Of a stretch of 5,069 nucleotides of DNA, positions 1-5,069 are shown in pieces (the first letter of the stretch is position 1; every line of letters starts with the position of its first letter). The stretch is from Verrucomicrobiota bacterium (GTDB taxonomy: Bacteria > Verrucomicrobiota > Verrucomicrobiia > Limisphaerales > UBA11320). The stretch lies in NCBI GenBank assembly GCA_016871475.1, contig VHDG01000351.1, positions 1 through 5,069 of the forward strand. The letters run 5' to 3'. The position numbers and the translations under genes are program-made. Under the pieces are notes generated by a model. It ran no database searches. It worked only from the letters and a program-made list of their open reading frames with translations, and was not told the origin of the DNA.

Positions 1-263
1 ACGCCGGGCGGCGGCGGCTGAGTGGGCAACCCGCCGATCACCGCGTCGGGCATCGGAGCAGGTGAATTGCTCTCCGCGATCAGGACGGGCGGATTCAGAT
101 CAGCGCTGGGGGGAGACGTCTCATTCTTGCCGCACCCCTGGAGCAGGAGAAGCGACAGAGCGCAGAGATGGACAGCGAGGATGATAAAGACGGCGGCCAA
201 GGGGGATTTCCGCCGGGGTTCAGGGTTGGCACCTTGAGGCACCAGAGGGCTAGGAGTGTTCAT
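1..263 (-). CDS. Membrane-anchored or lipoprotein N-terminus, probably a LysM-type verrucomicrobial envelope protein (partial, runs off left edge)
   Basis: An open frame starts with ATG at 263-261 and stays open for 87 codons to the window edge, so the C-terminus is missing. Residues 1-20 are polar and end in the basic RRK cluster. Residues 21-43 are a continuous hydrophobic segment ending LLLLQGC, with Cys44. After that the chain is rich in Pro, Ser and Asn, with PPPP near the edge, as in an extracytoplasmic linker. LQGC fits a lipobox at -3, -1 and +1 but has an unusual Gln at -2, so either a lipoprotein or a single-pass anchor is possible. From memory of the family, Verrucomicrobiota carry a LysM peptidoglycan-binding protein with a similar start (N-P-x-V/L-P-Q-G, hydrophobic stretch, QGC) right after murD. 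The LysM part would lie outside the window and is not seen here. The position after murD, where ftsW often sits, suggests a cell wall role. No clear Shine-Dalgarno precedes the ATG. The frame is convincing; the family name is less certain. Confidence 0.72.
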   Translation of the reverse strand, partial: MNTPSPLVPQGANPEPRRKSPLAAVFIILAVHLCALSLLLLQGCGKNETSPPSADLNPPVLIAESNSPAPMPDAVIGGLPTQPPPPG

Positions 264-379
264 TTCTAGTGTTTCAGCGATTCGCAGATTGAATGAGGTT
301 CAGATCAAAAAACGCTGCGATGAAAGGCGACCTCTTTGCCCTCATCGCGAAATTCATACCTTCCAACACGGCCTCTTAT
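264..379 (-). other. Intergenic gap between murD and the lipoprotein-like gene
   Basis: This 116-nt gap is the longest non-coding stretch in the window. Besides the hairpin and T run it holds a 27-codon open frame (ATG at 357, TGA at 274) that I do not call as a gene. No convincing -35/-10 pair is visible: TTGATC at 308-303 has no TATAAT-like partner about 17 nt downstream. The downstream gene is therefore either read through from murD or uses a promoter I cannot recognise. Confidence 0.6.
307..348 (-). terminator. Possible weak intrinsic terminator or attenuator between murD and the downstream gene
   Basis: Read on the minus strand, GCGATGA (348-342) and TCATCGC (323-317) form a perfect 7-bp inverted repeat around an 18-nt loop. 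Four bases later comes a run of six T's (312-307). The stem lies 31 nt past the murD stop, in the only intergenic gap over 40 nt in the window. Against it: the stem is short, the loop is long (though AGGTCGCCT inside it can form a small hairpin), and the 4-nt gap before the T run is more than usual. It may cause partial termination, an mRNA processing site, or nothing. Confidence 0.3.
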
Positions 380-1762
380 TCAAGGATTGGAGACATCCGC
401 AAGTTCCATCACCGCCTGCCGAAAAACGTCGCCACGGTGTTGGTAGTTCTGGAACTGGTCAAAGCTCGAACAAGCCGGGGAAAGCAGCACGACATCGCCA
501 GGCACAGCACGCCGGGCGGCTTCGCGAACAGCTTCTAACAACGAGCCGGTGAGGCTGCAAGGAGTAAAAAGACTCCAGGCCGCACGCAATCGCTCGCGCG
601 TCTCCCCGATCAACAGCGCCCCCTTCACTCTTTGCGCCAGCACCGGACCCGCATCGTGATAGTCCAGGCCTTTGCTCTTGCCGCCCGCAATCAACCAGAT
701 GTTGGGACGTCCCTCCGATGCCGGCGGGACAGCCCGGATGGCCGCCATCAAGGAGTGCAAGGACGTGGACTTGGAGTCGTTGATGTAGGTCACGCCTCCG
801 ACCTCGCGAACCGGTTCGCAGCGATGTGCCAGCGACTCGAAAGCCTGAACCGCCTGGACCGTCGCCTCGAGCGGCAGGCGCAGCGTCTTGCCGACCGCCA
901 GGGCCGCCATCAGGTTCTCGGCATTGTGAGGGCCCTTCAACCGGCACTTCTCCATGTCAAGCAAGGGGCCCTCCCATCCTGTAAGCCGGCTCACCAGCAA
1001 CGTCCGGTCCAGGTGCAGATCAGCCGAGGGATCCGACGCGCTGAACGTGATGCATTTGGACGGAACTTTCACTCCGGCGGCTTCCAGCTGTCGCAACGCC
1101 TCAAGCTGGACGATCGCCCAGTCGAAAGGCTGCTGGTTTTCAAAAATCCGGCCCTTGGCCCGGGCATAGGCCTCCATCGTCCCATGCCTGTCCAGGTGAT
1201 CAGGAGCGAGGTTGGTGAGAACGGCGATGATGGGGCGGAAGAACCGGATGCTCTGGAGTTGAAACGAGCTCGCCTCGACCACGAGCACATCCAGCTCCCG
1301 GGTTTGGTCGGCGACTGCGCAAAGGGGAAGCCCAATGTTGCCGGCTGCGATCGTCCTGCGACCCGCAGCTCGCAACATGTGTTCCACGAGGCGTGTGGTG
1401 GTCGTCTTGCCGTCCGTACCGGTGATGGCAACGCTCAGGCACTTCGACTCTGAATAACCCAGCTCCATCTCGCCGATCAGCGGGAGGCCTGTGGCGATCA
1501 AGGACTGGATCCAGGGCTGTTCCAATGGAACCCCCGGACTGATCACGCCGAGATCGAATGTTCCCTCGGGAACCCCGCCCACGCCCAGCTTCACAACAGC
1601 TCCCAGGGCACGGAGCGCGTCAGCGCTCTCCCTGAGGCCGGGCGAATCGCCTGAGTCCACAGCAACGACCTTCGCCTGTTGTCGGAGCAACAGCTCGGCA
1701 GCTGCACGACCGCTGACGCCGAGGCCGATGACGAGAACGGTCTTGTCCTGATAATGAGACAC
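380..1762 (-). CDS. murD: UDP-N-acetylmuramoyl-L-alanine--D-glutamate ligase (MurD)
   Basis: Cytoplasmic ATP-dependent ligase that adds D-Glu to UDP-MurNAc-L-Ala. At 460 aa it is full length for the family. The N-terminal UDP-binding Rossmann-type domain shows VIGLGVSG (11-18) and ISPGVP (74-79). The central ATPase domain has the P-loop ITGTDGKTTTT (113-123), GNIG (141-144), VVEASSFQL (161-169) and PDHLDRH (187-193). In ARAKGRIF, Lys203 is the expected carbamylated lysine. KGPHNAENLMAA (276-287) ends this domain. The C-terminal domain starts around AHRCEPV (312-318) and has DSKST (329-333), AGGKSKG (359-365) and the diagnostic LSPACSSFDQFQNYQHRGDVF region (427-447). Asp replaces the common Asn in GTNGK, and DSKSTS has Ser where Asn is usual; both look tolerable because the key Lys and Thr remain. 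The start is GTG, 16 nt after the mraY stop, with only a GGA six bases upstream as a weak ribosome site. No better start exists, and this one places the Rossmann motif correctly. Confidence 0.97.
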   Translation of the reverse strand: MSHYQDKTVLVIGLGVSGRAAAELLLRQQAKVVAVDSGDSPGLRESADALRALGAVVKLGVGGVPEGTFDLGVISPGVPLEQPWIQSLIATGLPLIGEMELGYSESKCLSVAITGTDGKTTTTRLVEHMLRAAGRRTIAAGNIGLPLCAVADQTRELDVLVVEASSFQLQSIRFFRPIIAVLTNLAPDHLDRHGTMEAYARAKGRIFENQQPFDWAIVQLEALRQLEAAGVKVPSKCITFSASDPSADLHLDRTLLVSRLTGWEGPLLDMEKCRLKGPHNAENLMAALAVGKTLRLPLEATVQAVQAFESLAHRCEPVREVGGVTYINDSKSTSLHSLMAAIRAVPPASEGRPNIWLIAGGKSKGLDYHDAGPVLAQRVKGALLIGETRERLRAAWSLFTPCSLTGSLLEAVREAARRAVPGDVVLLSPACSSFDQFQNYQHRGDVFRQAVMELADVSNP

Positions 1763-1778
1763 GAGGGATCCGATGGGT

Positions 1779-2930
1779 TTACCGAAACTTCAAGGTTGCG
1801 AGAGCCAGCACCGCGCAGATGAAACAGAGGATGTAGAACCGGAAGACCACCTGGGTTTCATGCCAGCCGAGCTTTTCAAAGTGGTGATGCAACGGCGCCA
1901 TCTTCAACAAGCGACGTCCTTCGCCGTACCGTTTTCGGGTGTACTTGTACCAGGAGGTTTGAAGGACCACAGACAGGCCTTCAACAACGAACACACCGCC
2001 TGCGATCACCAGGAGGAATGGCTGATGGATGAGGACTGAGATGATTCCCAGGGCCCCACCCAGACTGAGCGATCCCGTATCCCCCATAAACACCTGGGCT
2101 GGGTGGCAGTTGAACCACAGAAACCCGAGACCCGCGCCGATCATGGCCGCACAAAAGACCGTCAGCTCGCCGGCTCCCTGCACGTAAGGAACCTGCAAGT
2201 AGCCGGCCAGTTTGATGTTCCCCGCAACATAGGTCAGGATCAGGAACACCAAGCTCACGATTAACGTGCAGCCAATCGCGAGGCCATCCAGGCCGTCCGT
2301 GAGATTCACCGCATTGGAGCTCGAGGTGATGGCGAGCATCGTCAGCGGGATTCCGATCAGCAAGCCGAGGGTTCCGATGGCCACCGGATGTTTGTAGAAA
2401 GGAACCATGACCTCGGTGACCAACGGGCGTGTCGATGGATTGAACCACAGGTAGCCAGCGACACCCCCTGCGAGCGCGAACTGCACGGAGAGCTTGCCCC
2501 ATGCGGGAATGCCCCTGGTGTTCTGCCGGGCCACCTTTGCATAGTCATCGACGCAACCAAGGCCGGCCAACACAAGCACAGACAGAAGCGTCAGCAGCAC
2601 GAGCACGTTGGGTTGCGCCCAAAGGATTGCCGAGACATCCATGGCCGCCACGATGAGCAACCCCCCCATCGTGGGCGTCCCCCGCTTGTCCACGCGCCCC
2701 GTCAGCCCGCCCAGTTCCTCTGCGCGGTCCCGGTAGTCCTGGCCATACTTCAGCTGTTTCAGCCACCTGATCCATTTCGGCCCCAGCCAGAGGCAGAACA
2801 GCAGGGCCGTCAGTGCAGCCCCGGCGCTGCGCACGGTGATGTAGCTGAACAGCCGAAGGAACGAGAGCGGATCCTCCCAGGGGGTTTCCCGGGAAGCGTC
2901 CAGAATATATTGAGCCAGTGCTGACAACAT
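1779..2930 (-). CDS. mraY: Phospho-N-acetylmuramoyl-pentapeptide-transferase (MraY)
   Basis: Integral inner-membrane enzyme that transfers phospho-MurNAc-pentapeptide from UDP to undecaprenyl phosphate, giving lipid I and UMP. At 383 aa it is slightly longer than the roughly 360 aa common in proteobacteria. About ten hydrophobic segments are visible, near residues 31-49, 88-105, 108-127, 146-163, 183-203, 218-236, 254-273, 288-303, 306-324 and 361-380. Signature motifs are intact: KRGTPTMGG (82-90), the paired aspartates in GCVDDYAKV (Asp128, Asp129), SSNAVNLTDGLDGLA (204-218), FMGDTGSLSLGG (281-292, Asp284) and the HHH loop PLHHHFEKLGWHE (347-358). The aspartates and His cluster form the Mg/UDP-MurNAc active site in known MraY structures. 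NAVNLTDGLDG and PLHHHFE separate it from WecA-type relatives. The ATG lies 24 nt after the murF stop; a GGGGA about 13 nt upstream is too far away to be a good ribosome site. The C-terminus ends in a short basic KFR tail. Nothing is missing. Confidence 0.98.
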   Translation of the reverse strand: MLSALAQYILDASRETPWEDPLSFLRLFSYITVRSAGAALTALLFCLWLGPKWIRWLKQLKYGQDYRDRAEELGGLTGRVDKRGTPTMGGLLIVAAMDVSAILWAQPNVLVLLTLLSVLVLAGLGCVDDYAKVARQNTRGIPAWGKLSVQFALAGGVAGYLWFNPSTRPLVTEVMVPFYKHPVAIGTLGLLIGIPLTMLAITSSSNAVNLTDGLDGLAIGCTLIVSLVFLILTYVAGNIKLAGYLQVPYVQGAGELTVFCAAMIGAGLGFLWFNCHPAQVFMGDTGSLSLGGALGIISVLIHQPFLLVIAGGVFVVEGLSVVLQTSWYKYTRKRYGEGRRLLKMAPLHHHFEKLGWHETQVVFRFYILCFICAVLALATLKFR

Positions 2931-2954
2931 CGTCGAAATCGAGTCCCCGCCGGA

Positions 2955-4331
2955 TCATGTTCGAACAAGACCTTTCGCAATCTGGTCCAGGCCGGCGGAT
3001 CGGGAGGCTTTGACCAACGCGATATCCCCCGGCCGGAGCTCCCGTCGAAGGGCTTCCAAAGCCTCTTCCGCGCCGCCCAGGATCAAGCCCTGCTTGAGTC
3101 CAGACCGCCGCGCCGACTCGAGGGTTACAGCGGCGTTGACGCCGACGGCGAGGAGGAGGTCTATGCCCCGAGTTCCAAGCTCACGCCCTGCCTCCTCGTG
3201 AGCCGCGGCCGTGTGCGCCCCCAGCTCAGCCATGTCCCCAATGACAGCGATCCGCCTCCCCGAGCACTCGAGGTCCCTCAGGGTGCGTATCGCCGCGATC
3301 ATCGAATCCGCGTTCGCGTTGTAACTGTCATCCAGGATCCAGGCCCCATTACGCTCCACGAGATTCATCCGCGACTTCGCGGGGCGGCAGTTCAGCAAGC
3401 CTTGTCGCATCTCACCCGGCGTGACTCCCAAGTCGCTGGCCATCGCCATGGCCAGCACACAGTTCACCGCCTGATGGCGCCCGATCAAGGATGTGAGGTA
3501 GCGACCCGGGTAATCACGCGGCGCATTTTCGAGGTCAAAGCTGGTCCCGGAGGGCGAGACAGACACCCGGCCAATCCGCCAATCACACCCCTCCGAACTC
3601 CCCACGCGCGCCACGCGACATGCGGCTCGTCGGAGGATGGCATCGGTCCAATCCGAATCCGCATTCATCACCAGGAGTCCGGACGTAGGGATTTGATCCG
3701 CAAGCGTGCCTTCCTCCCGGGCGACTCCCTCGAGATCTCCGAAGAATTCCAGGTGCTCACGGCCGATGCTGGTGATGATGCCCGCCGTGGGACGGGTCCA
3801 GCGAAGAAGAGGTTCCAGTTCGCCGGGGTGATTGGATCCGACTTCAACCACGACCGCCTGATGGTCGGCTTCGACTCTCAGCAGGGTGAAAGGCACGCCC
3901 AAATCGTTGTTGAAGCTGCCTTCACTCCACATCACAGGCCGGCTTGGCATGAGCAGCGCAGCCAGAAGTTCCTTGGTGGTGGTCTTGCCGTTGGACCCGC
4001 CGATCGCCACGAAGGGACAACCGAACCTCAGCCGGTAAGCGGCGGCGAGGGCGCCCAATGCGGCCCGCGGGTTCGGGACCTCCACGATCCCGCACTGCCC
4101 CGGAAGTCCATCGCCACGCCCGGATTCCACAAGCACCGCCGTTACCCCACCCCGACACACATCCCCGAGGTAATCATGCGCATCGAAGCGGTCGCCCCGG
4201 AGCGCCACAAAAAGCGAGGCCGGAGCGAGCTTCCGGGAGTCACTGCAAACGCCCTTCACGGCCAGGCCAGGATCGCCACGAACGATCCTGCCACCGGTGG
4301 ATTCTGAGATGAACTGGAGGGACATCGACAT
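2955..4331 (-). CDS. murF: UDP-N-acetylmuramoyl-tripeptide--D-alanyl-D-alanine ligase (MurF)
   Basis: Cytoplasmic ATP-dependent ligase adding D-Ala-D-Ala to the UDP-MurNAc-tripeptide. I place the start at ATG 4331-4329 (458 aa, normal length); ATG 4325-4323, two codons on, is equally possible. The frame is open further upstream to an ATG at 4430, but those residues (RPRRWRRSP and so on) are murE read out of frame. The N-terminal domain has CSDSRK (29-34) and FVALRGDRFDAHDY (41-54). The ATPase domain has the P-loop GGSNGKTTTK (111-120), FNNDLGVPFTLL (140-151), EVGSNHPGEL (163-172) and SIGREHLEFFGDLEGVAREEG (188-208). The last motif has Glu207 where the family usually has the carbamylated Lys. 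LIGRHQAVNCVLAMA (282-296) is the Mur GxHxxxN motif. The C-terminal domain has LDDSYNANADSM (333-344; NANP is usual), VIGDMAELG (363-371) and VKASRSAGLDQI (440-451; KGSR is usual). No Shine-Dalgarno is visible in the 34-nt gap after murE. Confidence 0.96.
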   Translation of the reverse strand: MSMSLQFISESTGGRIVRGDPGLAVKGVCSDSRKLAPASLFVALRGDRFDAHDYLGDVCRGGVTAVLVESGRGDGLPGQCGIVEVPNPRAALGALAAAYRLRFGCPFVAIGGSNGKTTTKELLAALLMPSRPVMWSEGSFNNDLGVPFTLLRVEADHQAVVVEVGSNHPGELEPLLRWTRPTAGIITSIGREHLEFFGDLEGVAREEGTLADQIPTSGLLVMNADSDWTDAILRRAACRVARVGSSEGCDWRIGRVSVSPSGTSFDLENAPRDYPGRYLTSLIGRHQAVNCVLAMAMASDLGVTPGEMRQGLLNCRPAKSRMNLVERNGAWILDDSYNANADSMIAAIRTLRDLECSGRRIAVIGDMAELGAHTAAAHEEAGRELGTRGIDLLLAVGVNAAVTLESARRSGLKQGLILGGAEEALEALRRELRPGDIALVKASRSAGLDQIAKGLVRT

Positions 4332-4365
4332 GATGTGACCCGGGAAAAGCTGTTGAGCTGGATGG

Positions 4366-5069
4366 TCAGCCGGCGATCGACGCCAGCGCCTCGGCCGCAT
4401 AGTCCCGGTCATCGAACGGGACGACGGCATCGTTGAATTCCTGGTGAGTCTCGTGGCCTTTGCCGGCGATCAGCACGATGTCGCCCGGTTGGGCCATGCG
4501 AAGGATCTCCTCAATGGCCCGCTTGCGATCCAGCTCCACGCGACACCCATCCGGACGCACGGACAGATAGCCCTCGTGAATCTGCGCACAGATGTCCTCG
4601 GCGGATTCCCTGCGGGGGTTGTCGCTGGTCAGGATTGTGAGGTCCGCCAGCTGGGCTGCGACACGACCCATTCGAGGTCGTTTTCCAGAGTCGCGCCCCC
4701 CACCGCATCCGAACGTCAGCAGGATTCCGCCCGACGCGATCTCACGAAGAGTGGTCAGGACGTTGAGCAAGGCATCGTCGGTGTGTGCATAGTCCACATA
4801 GACACTGAAACCCTGCTTGCAGGGGACGGTTTCGAGGCGGCCGGGAACCGGGGGCATGGTGTTCAAGGCACCCTGGATTTGTGCGGGTGGAATCTCCATG
4901 GCCATGGCTGCGCCGATCGCGGCGAGAGCATTGTAAACGTTGTGACGACCGATGAGCGGAAGCCTGCATGCGAAATGGCGCCCGGAACACTCCACCACAA
5001 ACCGGCTGCCGTTGGCTCCCAGGTCCAGACGGACGGCCCTCAGTTCCGCCGGCTGTTGAATCCCGTAAG
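4366..5069 (-). CDS. murE: UDP-N-acetylmuramoyl-L-alanyl-D-glutamate--2,6-diaminopimelate ligase (MurE), C-terminal half (partial, 5' end beyond right edge)
   Basis: About 233 residues are present, roughly the last half of a family usually near 490 aa; the frame is open to the window edge. The N-terminal domain, P-loop and carbamylated Lys lie outside. Residues are numbered from the first complete codon (5067-5065). The ATPase domain ends with LIGRHNVYNALAA (38-50). The C-terminal domain follows with PGRLETV (75-81), YVDYAHTDDALLNVL (90-104), FGCGGGRDSGKRPRMG (119-134), LTSDNPRRE (146-154) and IAGKGHETHQEF (200-211). DNPR, together with Gly and Glu of GKGHE, is the recognition set for meso-diaminopimelate in E. 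coli MurE, so a DAP-type wall is predicted rather than L-Lys. TDD replaces the more common TPD in the YAHTPDAL motif. The product is UDP-MurNAc-tripeptide, the MurF substrate. The TGA at 4368-4366 lies 34 nt before murF. A GTG at 4998 is internal, not a start: homologous sequence (YGIQQPAELRAVRLDLG) continues upstream of it. Confidence 0.96.
   Translation of the reverse strand, partial: YGIQQPAELRAVRLDLGANGSRFVVECSGRHFACRLPLIGRHNVYNALAAIGAAMAMEIPPAQIQGALNTMPPVPGRLETVPCKQGFSVYVDYAHTDDALLNVLTTLREIASGGILLTFGCGGGRDSGKRPRMGRVAAQLADLTILTSDNPRRESAEDICAQIHEGYLSVRPDGCRVELDRKRAIEEILRMAQPGDIVLIAGKGHETHQEFNDAVVPFDDRDYAAEALASIAG

Noticed and set aside
22..237. 71-codon plus-strand frame near the left edge
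   Set aside because: It is antisense to the lipoprotein-like frame, which has a coherent basic tail, hydrophobic segment and lipobox-like Cys.
256..552. 98-codon and 81-codon plus-strand frames across the murD end and the intergenic gap
   Set aside because: They are mostly antisense to murD and the gap, have no recognisable domain, and disagree with the strand of every supported gene.
1406..1411. Asp in the MurD P-loop (GTDGKTTT) as a defective site
   Set aside because: The catalytic Lys and the Thr residues are intact, and Asp at this position occurs in other Mur ligases as far as I recall, so this is ordinary variation.
632..1453. 273-codon open frame on the plus strand opposite murD
   Set aside because: Fully antisense to a complete murD, with an Arg/Gln/His-rich low-information translation and no motif. 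A shadow frame.
2545..2958. ATG at 2958 overlapping the murF stop (ATGA), as a translationally coupled gene
   Set aside because: The frame it opens reads through mraY in the wrong phase and has no family features. The mraY start at 2930 fits the family.
3198..4307. 369-codon open frame on the plus strand opposite murF
   Set aside because: It lies entirely antisense to murF, which has all its family motifs. Its translation is rich in Arg, His and Pro with no recognisable domain, typical of a shadow frame in GC-rich coding DNA.
4332..4430. Upstream ATG at 4430 as an earlier murF start
   Set aside because: It would overlap the murE 3' end by about 65 nt. The added residues are Arg/Pro-rich out-of-frame murE, and homology begins only around the MSMSLQF start at 4331.
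4366..4998. GTG at 4998 as the murE start
   Set aside because: The same frame continues upstream to the window edge with sequence typical of the MurE central domain, so this is an internal Val codon in a gene cut by the window.

Overview
This window is one stretch of a bacterial division and cell wall (dcw) cluster. Every gene is on the minus strand, so transcription runs from high to low coordinates. In that order it holds murE (C-terminal half only, entering at the right edge), murF, mraY, murD, and the first 87 codons of a small membrane or lipoprotein gene that leaves at the left edge. The four recognisable enzymes are consecutive or near-consecutive steps of peptidoglycan precursor synthesis. 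MurD, MurE and MurF add D-Glu, a diamino acid and D-Ala-D-Ala to UDP-MurNAc. MraY then moves the finished pentapeptide precursor onto undecaprenyl phosphate to give lipid I.

The genes are tightly packed. The gaps are 34 nt (murE to murF), 24 nt (murF to mraY) and 16 nt (mraY to murD), with no promoter or terminator signal in any of them, as expected for one operon. The only real gap is 116 nt between murD and the last gene. It contains a 7-bp inverted repeat followed on the transcribed strand by six T's, a weak candidate for an intrinsic terminator or attenuator.

The organism is most likely Verrucomicrobiota, possibly from the Pedosphaera/Limisphaera side. This is an inference from three things: the high GC content; the gene after murD, whose start (MNTPSPLVPQG, then a hydrophobic stretch ending QGC) resembles the LysM-type protein I recall beside murD in that phylum; and the flavour of MurF (REHLEFFGDLEGVAREEG) and MurE (DYAHTDDAL). 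MurE carries DNPR and GKGHE, so the stem peptide should contain meso-diaminopimelate, a Gram-negative type wall.

No mobile element, CRISPR array, RNA gene or undescribed multigene system is visible. The points most worth checking are the Glu in MurF where most Mur ligases have the carbamylated Lys, the anchored protein inserted in the dcw cluster, and the hairpin before it. The long plus-strand open frames are shadows of the minus-strand genes in GC-rich DNA.
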